In this document: in pieces, positions 1 to 9,513 of the stretch
How positions within the stretch are numbered: position 1 is the first letter of the stretch
Layout: each line of letters starts with the position of its first letter
DNA from: Copromyces sp. CBS 386.78
Taxonomy: Eukaryota > Ascomycota > Sordariomycetes > Sordariales > Sordariaceae
DNA: 10,654 nucleotides
Direction: 5' to 3'
NCBI GenBank assembly: GCA_030685235.1
Contig: MU839349.1
Span: forward strand, 1-10,654
Made by a program: the position numbers and the translations under genes
The notes under the pieces: generated by a model
The model's database searches: none
Told to the model about the DNA's origin: nothing
Seen by the model: only the letters and a program-made list of their open reading frames with translations

Positions 1-1010
1 ATTAATATAAATATAATAAAAATATAAAATAAATAAATATTTCTATAATATTTCTACGTACTATAATATTCTAATTAATATAGTTTTAAAAAGTACTATA
101 AAAATATTAATTTTTTAAAAAAAATTGATTAATAATATATTGATTTTAAGAATAATAATAGTAGTAGAAATAATATTATTAATAATACTTATATTAATTA
201 AAGAACTATATAATTAATTTTAATATTATTAAATATATTATTAATTTTTTATAAAAACATTTTTAATTAATATTTATATAATAATTTTTACTATTATTAT
301 ATTTAAAAACCATATTTTCAAAAAAATAATAAAAAACTAGTATTTCCTTAAGCGGAGCCTAATTATACTTACGGAAGATAATAAAATACTTATTTTACTT
401 AAGTTAAAAAATATTATTTTTAAGTTTTTAAAACATTTTAAATTTAACTTCTTTATATACCTTTAAGTATTTTATACTTTATTTGTCTTAATATGGAAAT
501 TATATTAATTATATATTTATAACGGATTTAATAATCTAAATATATTTTTTATTTAAATATACGTGTTTTTATTTTTATTTTTTGTTTTTTTTATTTTTAA
601 TTTTTTATATTTTCATTTTCATTTTCAATTTTTATATTTTTTTTATATTTATATTAATTAATTTTAACTTTATTTTTATTTTTACTTTTTTTCTCTTTTT
701 CCCTTTTTTTTTTTCTTTTTTTTTCTTTTTATTTTTTCTTTTCTTTTTCTTTTTTATTTTCTTTTTCCTTTTGTTTTTACTTTTATTTTTATATTTATTC
801 TTCGTTTTATTTTCATATTTATATTTATATTTATTTTTACTTTTATTTTTATTATATATATATTTTTATATTGTTTTTATTCTTGTTTTATTTTATTTTT
901 ATTTTTATTTTTATTTTTAATTTTATTTTTATTTTTATTTTTATTTTTATTTTTATTTTTATTTTTATTTTTATTTTTATTTTTATTTTTATTTTTATTT
1001 TTTTCAAAAG
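1..1010. other. AT-rich, gene-free block (RIP-like desert)
   Basis: The first kilobase is almost entirely A and T, with many TA steps and long homopolymers; the only GC-containing island of note is around 349-378. No reading frame has protein-like composition: the one long plus-strand frame (582-920) encodes almost only Phe, Leu, Ile and Tyr from a T-rich strand and is low-complexity noise. Composition changes abruptly to normal near 1010. In Sordariales, blocks like this are usually heterochromatic remains of transposons mutated C to T by RIP. That origin is inferred from composition; no transposon domain is readable here. Confidence 0.75.
895..1002. repeat. TTTTTA hexanucleotide microsatellite, about 18 units
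   Basis: From 895 the sequence repeats ATTTTT with strict six-base period: four units to 918, one unit with a T-to-A change (919-924), then thirteen perfect units to 1002. It ends in a slightly longer T run and marks the boundary between the AT-rich block and normal-composition DNA. Looser T-rich material of similar kind extends back to about 560. Confidence 0.95.
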
Positions 1011-1576
1011 GACCCATTCAGCAAAAATTTTTTAAACTAAGATTTCTCGTTAAATATAGAGCGTACGGACTTCTAGCCGAGTGCAAAATAACCAGAAGGA
1101 AATGATAGTCATTTTGGTGCCCTTTTTATTTTAGTGTTAAGGTTATTGGTGAAGAAAAAAACTTGGTTGTTTTTACTGCCCAAAAGGCGCCAAAAAATTA
1201 CCAAGGCGCTGAAAAAGCAAACGGTTTCATCGTACGACCCCGGTGTAGTTCTACAACCCAGCAAGTGGTGCCAAGTGTTTGGGTGGGGTAGAATACAGTT
1301 GAACATATAAGCCTCCGTACAATGGTTCCCGTCGGTTCCATTGTTTAGAGGTACCCCACCATGGGCAACGCAACGCAACTCAAACGGACCCCGCACACGG
1401 TGGAGGACAGGAGCTGGAAGGGACAGGGGCAGCAAACCAAAAATTTCCCGCTTTCTTTTTTTTTCCCAGCACACTTCAACACCCCTGGCTTTTCGCATAT
1501 TCATTTTCAGCGTGGTTGGTGGTGGTGAACTGGATCTGATGAACAACTCCTCAAAACGCCATAACAGACCCCATGT

Positions 1577-1589
1577 CCAATTGGCCAAT
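1577..1589 (+). promoter_or_regulatory. Pair of CCAAT boxes (with an inverted ATTGG)
   Basis: CCAAT occurs at 1577-1581 and again at 1585-1589, with ATTGG (inverted CCAAT) at 1580-1584, so three possible binding sites lie within 13 bases. In ascomycetes the CCAAT-binding complex works with HapX in iron regulation, which makes the site interesting upstream of a siderophore gene. CCAAT is short and common, however. A GAT triplet follows the second box after 10 bases, not the 11-12 bases I recall for known HapX co-sites. It lies about 960 bases before the start codon. Confidence 0.3.
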
Positions 1590-1825
1590 CGTATGGTCGG
1601 ATCCGAAAAGGACTGGGCAATGTTGCTCGGCCGAGTTGACGGCATTTGAACTTGAACCTTTGAAGATTCACGCTCGACACCATGAGGAAGTCTTTCTTTG
1701 GTCATGTCACAAGTGTGCTGAGGAACAGAGACGGAAAACACCCCATATTCTGCCTCCTTCTTCCCGACCGAGGAGTCCCACGTTCCCACGTTCCCCAACG
1801 TCTCATCACAGTCCCGGATCAAATC

Positions 1826-1834
1826 TTATCAGAT
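1826..1834 (-). promoter_or_regulatory. Perfect iron-repressor GATA site (SRE/SreA/Fep1 type)
   Basis: The plus strand reads TTATCAGAT, so the minus strand reads ATCTGATAA. This matches at all nine positions the consensus ATCWGATAA bound by the fungal iron-responsive GATA repressors (SRE in Neurospora, SreA in Aspergillus, Fep1 in fission yeast). It lies about 710 bases before the start codon. These repressors act when iron is sufficient and switch off siderophore synthesis genes, which fits the gene downstream. Binding here is inferred, but a perfect nine-base match upstream of an NPS6-type gene is unlikely to be accidental. Confidence 0.72.
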
Positions 1835-2057
1835 GGTGATGATGCTTCACCACGCGCGGACGAGGAGGAGGAGGGAACCTTGTCGTCGAACCTACCGATG
1901 GACGGGCGACATCCATGAAACAACCACCACCACTTCCGATGCGCCGTGTGCTGTGCTGTGCTGAGTGCCGAGTGGTGGGGGTGATTCTAGTCAGGTCGGA
2001 AAACTGACCTTGGTTCCCGCTCTCGGTCTGCTGCGGTCAGTCATGGCCCAGTCATGT

Positions 2058-2545
2058 TCAGCCGTGGGGATTTTTCCAGTGAAAAGAGCCTCATCATCAT
2101 CACCATCATCATCTTCTGTTCTTGAGTGAAAACAGACTTGTGAATCCAGACAACGACGCGAGGCAGAGCCGGGAATACACTCACTCACCCACACACATCA
2201 CACACCACGCCGTCAAACCACAACCCATCGGTCTATAGACGGATACCTCCACCCCGTTCCGTCCTCACCTCGCCCGCCGTATCTACCCCATCCCATATTG
2301 TGTAATCCCGTCCATTCACTCATTCATTCATCACTCAACCAGTCTGTCCATCGACGTCACCATCCTCTCTCACCCGTCCACCAACGACAACGACATTTCG
2401 CAACGGCTCGCACGCAGCCAACCTCAAGAGCGGCAGTAACACGCCTGCCTGCCTCTCTCTCCAGCATACCATACCACACTCATCGAGTACCATAACCCAC
2501 TTCCGTACTCGTACTCCCAAAAGCAGAAACCATTAACACACCACC
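2058..2545 (+). promoter_or_regulatory. ATG-free leader and core promoter of the synthetase gene
   Basis: No ATG occurs on the plus strand from 2058 to the start codon at 2546, a run of 488 bases. The tract is pyrimidine- and CA-rich (CACTCA, CACACA and CCATCC repeats), the composition typical of fungal promoters and 5' leaders. A CTATAG near 2233 could be a weak TATA-like element, but the transcription start cannot be fixed from sequence. The absence of upstream ATGs supports both the leader assignment and the start choice, which has good context (CACCATGC). Confidence 0.6.
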
Positions 2546-5500
2546 ATGCAACAATTCGTGCAAGGAGCCCTCTCCGCGCTCCGTCTCCACACCCAGAGCC
2601 AGAGCCAAAACCAAAACAACAACAACACTACCACCACCAACACACTAGGTCTCGAGACCCTATCCCGGCCACTATCACTACCATCATCGCCACAGCCAAA
2701 AGACGTCTCCTTGCTGGACGCCGCCCTCCTAGCATGGCTTTGCCTTCTCCAGAGAGAAGGGGGAGAAGATGACAGGATAGAGAACTTCAACTGGGGACGA
2801 AAAAGTGCTAATGATGGAGCGGAAGAAACGTCGTCACAGGTTTCTGTCAAGTCGTTGCTTGTGGATCAGATGGCGAGTGTGAAGAGTGTGCTTGAGGCTA
2901 TTAGCAGCAAGGTGACTCAGCATGTTGTCAGTGAGGCTGGTGAGAACAACAAGAGGACGACGACGCTGTTCTTTAACGATGGGAAGGAGGAGGCCCCGGA
3001 GAAGATCTCGGAAGAGGAGGGGTATGAGACTGCTCAGCGGCCGGTATGTCTTTTCACTTTATTGAGTTTGAGTTTGAGTCAGTCGTTCCCATGACTAACA
3101 TGATTTATGAACAGAACTGGAAATTCCAACTCGAGCTTCTCTCTTCGGAAGATGGCCTCACCCTCCAAGCCTACTGGTTCAAGAACGTCCCCGACGCTCT
3201 TACCACCTCCCAAGTCACCATCCGCCTGAACGCTTTCACCGACCTTCTGGGCCTCATTCTCTCCTCCTCTCCCGACGCCGCCGAGACAACCCCCATCTCC
3301 TCCCTCCTCGGGCCCCTCCCCTGCGACCTCAACCAGATCTGGTCCTTCAACGCCGTCGTGCCCCCCTTGATCGACCGCACCATGCAGGACATCATCTCCG
3401 AGCAAGCCGTCGCCAACCCCTCCAAGCCCGCCGTCTCCTCCTGGGACGGCGAGTTCACCTACTCCCAGGTGGAATCCATGTCCGACTTGCTGGCGCGCCA
3501 CTTGGTCGCCCGCGGCGTCAAACTCGGCGGCGTGGTCCCCTTGATGTTCGAAAAGTCCCGCTGGACCATCGTCGCCTTGCTGGCCGTCATGAAAGCCGGC
3601 TCGGCATTTGCTCTTACCGATCCCACTTCTCAGCCCGAAGGTCGGCTGAGGGTCATGGTCGAGCAGACCGGTGGCGATATCATTGTCGCTTCTGCTTTGC
3701 AGGCTGAGCTGGCGGGGGTTTGTCTCCCTTTCCAGAAAAAGGGACAGGTAATCACCGTCTCCGACGAACTCTTCACCATCCTGACCCAAACCCAAACCTC
3801 CGAGCTGCTCTCCGAGGTCACCCTCCCCGTCATCCCCACTGAGACTACACCCTTGTACATCCAATTCACCTCGGGCTCCACCGGCAAGCCCAAAGGCGTC
3901 GTCATTTCCCACGCCAACTACACCTCGGGCGCCCTGCCGCGCGCAGAAGCAGTCGGCTACAAGTCTTCGTCCCGCTGCTTCGAGTTCGCGTCCTACGCTT
4001 TCGATGTCTCCATCGATTGCATGCTCTGCACCCTGGCTGTCGGCGGGACCATCTGTATCCCCTCGGACGCTGATCGCATGAACGATCTCGGTGGTGCTAT
4101 TCTCAAGAGCGGAGCCAACATGGCGCACATGACTCCTTCCGTGGCTAGGGTGCTTGACCCCGAGGTGATCAAGCGTCTTGATGTCCTTGGCTTGGGCGGC
4201 GAGGCCGTTTCTGCCGCTGATGCTGCCGCGTGGTCCAAGGGCAAGACCAGCGTCATTGTGGCGTATGGGCCCAGTGAGTGCACCGTCGGTTGCACCGTCA
4301 ACAACGTTTTTGCCAGAGACGAGGAGGCCAAGAAGAAGGGGTTCACGACGGGTAACATCGGTACCGGCGTCGGCGGATGCGGATGGCTGGTTGATCCCAA
4401 CGATCATGACCGTCTTGTGCCCGTTGGCGCCGTGGGTGAACTGCTCATCGAGGGCCCCGTCGTTGGACTTGGTTACCTCGGTGAAGAGGAAAAGACCAAG
4501 GAGGTGTTCATCCAAGACCCCAAGTGGCTCGTTGCCGGCCATGGCGATGCCCACCCGGGCAGACACGGCAGGCTGTACAAGACGGGTGATCTGGTCCGGT
4601 ACGACGCCGATGGGTCAGGCGCATTTGTCTTTGTTGGACGCAAAGATGCGCAGGTCAAGCTGAGAGGTCAGAGAGTCGAGTTGGTGGAGATCGAACACCA
4701 TTTGCGCGCCAAGTTGCCCGCTGGTGTGAAGATTGCTGCGGAGGTTATCAAGCCTAGTGGTGGTGATCCTACGCTTGTTGCGTTCCTGGCCGAGACTAGC
4801 TCTACTGGTATCTCGGCCAAGGATGCCCTGCAGAGTGTTGTTGAGGGTGAGATTAGCTTCTCTCCTGAGCTGCAAGCTGCGCTGGATGGTATCGAGGACG
4901 CTCTCGGTGTGGATTTGCCTAGGTACATGGTTCCTAACGCGTATATCCCCCTTCGCGAGATGCCCTCGTTGGTGTCGGGCAAGATCGATCGCAAGACGCT
5001 GAGGGCTATGGGTGCTGCCATGACCAGGGACCAAGTGTCCGGAAGCGCCAAGAAGGCCAGACAGGGTGGCGAGGGCGGTGCTCCTACCACTGAGATGGAG
5101 ATTGCTCTTCACAAGGTCTGGAAGCAGCTGCTTGGTAGTACCGAACACGAGATTGCCGCTGGCGATAGCTTCTTTGCTGTTGGTGGTGACTCTCTCAGGG
5201 CCATGAGGCTCATTGCTGCTGCCAGGGCTGAGGGTGTCAAGCTCACTGTCGCCGATGTCTTCCGCTACCCTGTCCTCAGGGACATGGCTGTCGTTGCCAC
5301 CAAGGTCGACACCCAGGACACCGATGGCAAGGAAAGCAACCAAGTTGCTCCCTTCTCTCTGCTTGAAGCCGACTGGGCCGTCCAAGACGTCAAGGCCGAG
5401 GCCAGCAAGCACTGCAACATCGACCACGACACCGTCGAGGACGTTTACCCCTGCACTCCCCTCCAAGAAGCCCTCATGGCTCTCTCTGCCAAGGTCAAGG

Positions 5501-8500
5501 AAGCTTACGTCGCTCAGCGTGTGCTCAAGATGCAAGGCCAAGCCGCCGCCGACAAGCTCAAGGCCGCCTTTGAGGCCATCAACGCCGACTGCGCCATCCT
5601 GCGCACCCGCATCATCCACTCCCCTCGCGGCCTGATGCAGGTTGTCGTCAAGGAGCCTCTGCACTGGCACTCCGCCCCCACGCTGTCCGAGTACCTCGAA
5701 ACCGACCGCAACCAAGAGATGGACCTCGGCAAGCCTCTCGTGCGCTACGGCCTGATCCATGACGCCTCTGCTGACGCCTACCACTTCGTCCTAACCATGC
5801 ACCACGCTCTGTACGACGGCTGGTCCATGCCCCTCGTCGTCGACCGCGTCAACCAAGCCTACCAGGGCCTCATCCCGCGCAAGCCCGCTGCGGAATTCAA
5901 GCATTTCATCAACTACCTCAACAACACGCTCGACCGCTCCGCCTGCGACGCCTACTGGAAGGACCAACTCGCCGGCGCCACGGGCCTGCAATTCCCCGCC
6001 TTGCCGTTCGAGGGGTACCAAACCCGCGCCGACTCGCTCTGGGAGCTGTACGTCTCTCTCGACGGCCGGAAGCCTCCTTCAAGCCCAAACACAACCATCA
6101 CCCTCGCCACTATCGTGCGCGCCGCCTGGGCCCTGGTAGCCAGCCAGTACACAGCCGGTAACAACGACATTGTCTTTGGCGAGACCTTGACGGGCCGTAA
6201 CGCACCCATCGTGGGAGCAGATGAGATCGAAGGACCCATGATCACCACCGTCCCTGTGCGCGTGTGCGTTGATAGGGAGCAGACCGTGTCTGAGTATCTG
6301 CAGCAGGTGGCGGAGCAGATGATCACGCAAATCCCCTACGAACATGCCGGTCTGCAGCACATCCGTCGTTTGTCCGACGACGCGCTGCAAGCGTGCGAGT
6401 TGAGGACGGGTATTGTTCTTCATCCCGCTGCGGGCGGCGGGGTGGCCGTTACCGAGGATACCCCCGCGACTGGGCTCGTGCCTGCCGGCGACACCGAGGC
6501 GGCGCAGGAGGCCCTAAAGTTCAACACTTATGCGCTGATGCTGGTTTGCTCGCTTGAGGCTGATGGGTTCCTTGTCATGGCGTCGTTCGATTCCAAGACT
6601 GTGGAGATGGACGTCGTCAAGAAGGCGTTGGAGCAGTTGCAGAAGGTAGTGACGCAGTTGTGTGAGGAGGGTAGTGGGGAGAAGAAGGTTGGACAGCTGG
6701 AGTGCTTGACGGAGAAGGATCGGGAGGAGGTGAACAAGTTGACTGGTGTCAAGAACCTCGCTGCTGAGTCTGATCCGTTCGTTGCTGGTGTCAGCATGGA
6801 TGGTGTGGTGGAGGGTGTTTGGCTTGTTGACGCTGCTGATGCTGGCAGGCTGGTGCCTGTTGGTGCGGCCGGTGAGCTAATTGTTGAGACCAGCAAGGAA
6901 CTTCCTTCTCCTTCTGTTATCCTCGAAAATGTTCCCGGCTGGTACGCTGGCAGCAAGAAGCTGTACAAGACCGGCCAGCTCGCCAAGTTCAAGTTCGACG
7001 GCGAATCCCCCGCCTCCCTCTGCATCCTCAAGGCTTCCGAGCCCAAGACCGAGGTGGCCAAGAAGAAGAAGGCTGCGTCCACCGTCGCTCCCTCGGCCGT
7101 TGCTGCCACTTCGGCCAAGCAAAAGACTCTGCGCAAGATTTGGGCCAAGCTGCTCAAGGTCAAGGAGGACAGCATCTACCTCGGCGACAGCTTCTTCAAC
7201 CGCGGTGGTGACTCCATTACCGCCATGAAGTTGGTTTCAGAGGCTCGCCAGCAGGGTCTCAAGATCAGCGTTGCCCAGGTATTCGCCAACCGCACGCTGT
7301 TCGACATGGCCAACGTCATGCAACCCACTGGTGCCGTCGTCGACGACGCTTCGGACAAGGTTGAGGCCGAGTACAAGCCTTTCTCTCTGCTCGAGGACAA
7401 CAACAACAACAACAACAACAACAAGGACAGCATCATGGAGATGGTCAAGCAGTCCCTGGCCGATGAGTCCTGGACTGTTGCCGACGTCCTTCCCACTCGG
7501 CCCCTGCAGGAGGTTGCCGTCCGCGGCACCGTCGAGCTCCCCCGTTTCTCTCTCCGCTACGAACTGATGCACTTCAACGCCATGGTCGACAAAGCCGCCC
7601 TCTTCCGCGCCTGCCACCAAGTCGTTGCGCGCAACGAGATCCTGCGCACCGTCTTCGTTCTGGGTTCCGACGCTGACAACACGTGCTACGGCGTGGTCAT
7701 CGACAACCTCGTCACCTCCATCGCCGAGTACGAAACCGACAACTCGGACGTCAAGGACTTGGCCGCCCAAGTATGCAAGCTCGACGCGCAAACCCGCATG
7801 CCGTACGGCTCCTCCTTCGTGAAATGGTTCTTCGTCACCAACGGCACGCAGTGCTCTCTCGCCTTCCGCCTCTCGCACGCTCAGTACGACGAGATCTGCC
7901 TCCCCATCATCCTGCACCAGTTCCACCAGCTGTACCTCGGCTCTCCCGAGTCTGCCATCCCGCCTTCTTACCCCTTCTCGCACTTCGTCGCCCACACCAT
8001 CCGCGCCTCCATCCCCGCCGCCATCCCTTACTGGCGCAACCTCCTGGCCGGCTCGTCAGGCATCACCCGCTTCCGCCCCAACACACCCATCACTTCCCGC
8101 AAGCATTACGCAACCCACCGCGCCGTCGACATCTCCTCTCGCTCGCGCGACGTCACCATCGCCACTCTTCCCTCCGCCGCATGGGCCCTCGCCCTCGCCC
8201 GCCACGTCAAGAGCAGCGACGTGGTCTTCGGCGAGGTCTCCTCCGGCCGGTCAGTCGACGTCCCCGGCGTGAAGGACACCAACGCCGTCACGGGTCCCAC
8301 GTGGCAGTACGTCCCCGCCAGAGTGCAGTTCCACAACTCCGCCTCCGCCTCCGCCTCCAACATGAAGCCTATCCGCACCGGCCACGACTTGCTGGCCGAG
8401 CTGCAGACGCAGCACATGGCTTCTTCGGCCTATGACTCCATGGGCCTGCAAGAAATCGTCAAGACGTGCACGGCGTGGACGCTGGAGAAGGATGATATGT

Positions 8501-8853
8501 GGTTTGATACGGTTGTGCATCAGGATGTTGCGCACGTGGAAAACCTCGAGTTTGCTGGACATGCTGATGCTGGACATGCTGGACAAGCACAAGAGGAGAA
8601 TGCATATGGTGCCGCCGCCGCCACCAAGGCGGAATTCGAGACGCTGTATTGCTACGAGGAGCCGTTGAGGGAGTGGAAGGTGCAGGCGTTTAGGGACTTC
8701 GACAAGGGCGAGGAGATGGTGTTGGAGATTGTCACTATGGAGTGCTGGAAGGAGGAGGCCGAGGTTGTGTTGGGTGAGGTTTGTGAGGCGCTGAAGCAGT
8801 TGGTTGAGAGGCCTTGGGAGGAACTGGATGTCGCCACCAAGGTGGAGGAGTAA
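2546..8853 (+). CDS. nps6: NPS6/SidD-type extracellular siderophore non-ribosomal peptide synthetase
   Basis: Two exons, 2546-3043 and 3115-8853, encode 2078 residues; the intron falls between codons. The N-terminus is Gln/Asn/Thr-rich (about 17-35). Residues 167-240 resemble the tail of a condensation domain. Domain order, with full-protein numbering, is: A about 247-795 (TSGSTGKPKG 418-427, FDVS with Asp463, AYGPSE 549-554, YKTGDL 654-659, GRKD from 674, Lys789 in GKIDR); T about 825-895 (phosphopantetheine Ser859 in GGDS); C about 940-1355 (HHALYDG 1062-1068, intact); a collapsed A remnant about 1390-1465; T about 1500-1570 (Ser1533); C about 1620-2070 (SHAQYDE 1753-1759). A-T-C-dA-T-C is diagnostic of NPS6/SidD, which joins acylated hydroxyornithine units into coprogen or fusarinine siderophores for iron uptake. 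The exact product is inferred; Neurospora relatives make coprogen. The C-terminus (ending VEE) has no peroxisomal tripeptide. The frame after the intron is uninterrupted to TAA. Confidence 0.93.
3044..3114 (+). other. Spliceosomal intron in the synthetase gene (71 bases)
   Basis: Donor GTATGT starts at 3044, a CTAAC branch site lies at 3095-3099, and acceptor ACAG ends at 3114. Removing these 71 bases joins codon 166 (Pro) to Asn-Trp in phase 0 and links the 2546 frame to the long downstream frame. Without splicing, translation from 2546 stops at 3092-3094. An ATG at 3046 that opens the long frame lies inside the donor site and is not a credible start. Confidence 0.93.
6796..7008 (+). other. 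Collapsed second adenylation domain inside the synthetase
   Basis: Between the first condensation domain and the second carrier domain only about 70-75 residues of adenylation domain survive. GVWLVD...RLVPVGAAGELIVE (GELIVE 1419-1424) and KLYKTGQL (YKTGQL 1450-1455) align with the matching part of the first domain (GWLVD, LVPVGAVGELLIEG, YKTGDL). The ATP-binding TSGSTG loop, the FDxS pocket and the catalytic Lys of A10 are absent, and Asp of YKTGD is Gln. It cannot activate an amino acid, so the first domain must serve both modules. Loss here is a known hallmark of the family, not a local defect. Confidence 0.85.
7399..7422 (+). repeat. AAC trinucleotide run encoding eight asparagines
   Basis: Eight consecutive AAC codons encode Asn1595-1602 in the linker between the second carrier domain and the terminal condensation domain. 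The run is in frame and lies outside any catalytic fold, so length changes would be tolerated. A second, weaker Asn stretch is near residues 22-27. Confidence 0.95.
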
Positions 8854-9380
8854 AATGGTGGTTCCATGTCGTGTTTGTTTGTTTGGGATGGTCAAGGGCC
8901 ATTCATTGTTGCGGTTTTCTGATGGGTGTTTTGTTTCGTTTCTTGATTACCTACCTATCTTGGTTGTTTGTTCCTGTTTGGATGTCTGTTAGTATGGGTC
9001 GGATGATCTTTTGGATTGAGATTTCGTACTACGGGAGATCAATGCTCTACTTCAGGATCTTCAACCCGCTTCTTGTGTCCCTATGTCATCCGCATTGATC
9101 TCCTCCATTCCATATCAAAACATCTTGAACAAAATCATCAACAAAATTCAACGCACAATCCGTCCCTTGATGTCCACAGTCCTGGCGTCTCTCACATCAT
9201 CCATCTCCAGCCCCCCCAGATCAATCAACTTCTGAATCAACTTCTGAATTTTGTTTTTCTTGGATATTACTTCTTGTACATCAAATACATAGGTACCTTA
9301 CTTTGTCAAATTCATTGGGTGCCCTGTTTTTCCTCAACCAACTACCTATTGTGCCGTAGCCCCTCTGGCCGTGGCTGTGT
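8854..9380 (+). other. Downstream region and probable 3' UTR of the synthetase gene
   Basis: Just after the TAA at 8851-8853 the plus strand becomes T- and GT-rich (GTTTGTTTGTTTGGG at 8873, more T-rich tracts to about 8985), as fungal 3' UTRs often are. I see no canonical AATAAA, so the cleavage site cannot be placed. CA/AT-rich DNA follows from 9100 to 9260. Short frames that stay open here have no domain and look like chance. Confidence 0.5.
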
Positions 9381-9382
9381 CT

Positions 9383-9442
9383 CTCTCTCCCACTCGGGTG
9401 GGTGGGGCTCAACTTCAGAGGACTGAGCTCTGGACGCGACCG
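9383..9442. repeat. Double-hairpin unit, copy 1
   Basis: Two adjacent inverted repeats. The first has arms CCCAC (9389-9393) and GTGGG (9398-9402) around TCGG. The second is a 17-base element in the context CTTCAGAG...CTCTGG with a 5-bp stem (CAGAG/CTCTG), at about 9415-9431. The same two-part arrangement recurs at 9459-9504. It lies downstream of the siderophore synthetase and overlaps the distal end of minus-strand open frames. Its role is unknown. Confidence 0.65.
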
Positions 9443-9458
9443 ACAAGACCGAAGTCGA

Positions 9459-9504
9459 GTCTCTCCCGCTCGGGCGGGGCTGGGCTTCAAGACTCGAAGT
9501 CTTG
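9459..9504. repeat. Double-hairpin unit, copy 2
   Basis: Arms CCCGC (9465-9469) and GCGGG (9474-9478) enclose the same TCGG loop as copy 1, with an A-T pair replaced by G-C. It is followed by CTT and a 17-base palindrome with a perfect 7-bp stem, CAAGACT/AGTCTTG, around CGA (about 9488-9504). Spacing differs from copy 1 by about four bases (an extra GTGG there). A more degenerate third copy follows at about 9537-9575. Confidence 0.65.
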
Positions 9505-9513
9505 GTGGCGGCA

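Larger units (their letters stand above)
1011..2057 (+). promoter_or_regulatory. Upstream intergenic region of the siderophore synthetase gene
   Basis: About one kilobase of normal-composition DNA between the AT-rich block and the leader of the synthetase gene. I see no convincing gene. Several overlapping frames are open on both strands, including a 237-codon minus frame (1109-1822), but none contains a recognisable domain or splice structure. Visible regulatory candidates are the ATCTGATAA element at 1826-1834, a generic TGATAG at 1103-1108, and CCAAT boxes at 1577-1589 and, inverted, near 1145-1149. Confidence 0.55.

Noticed and set aside
582..920. 112-codon plus-strand frame rich in Phe and Leu
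   Set aside because: It is the translation of a T-rich low-complexity strand, begins inside the AT-rich desert and contains no varied or hydrophilic segment. It is not a membrane protein gene.
1109..1822. 237-codon minus-strand frame upstream of the synthetase
   Set aside because: No domain, no consistent composition, and several competing open frames on the opposite strand. It overlaps the iron-repressor motif region. It could be a lineage-specific gene but nothing in the sequence supports one.
3046..3114. ATG at 3046 as the start of the long frame
   Set aside because: It sits within the intron donor (GTATGT). The intron has donor, branch and acceptor, and splicing joins exon 1 in phase.
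3079..4566. 495-codon minus-strand frame, and a 389-codon one at 4615-5784
   Set aside because: Both lie antisense to the adenylation and carrier domains. Their Gly/Asp/Val-rich translation is what the wobble-C/G bias of the plus-strand gene produces on the other strand.
7237..8435. Long antisense and alternate-frame ORFs over the second carrier and terminal condensation domains
   Set aside because: Arg/Pro-rich or Gly/Val-rich shadows of the GC-biased coding frame, without motifs.
8339..8590. GCCTCC run (Ser-Ala repeats) and the GCTGGACATGCT duplication in the synthetase
   Set aside because: Short in-frame slippage repeats in surface loops of the terminal condensation domain; nothing beyond simple repeat expansion.
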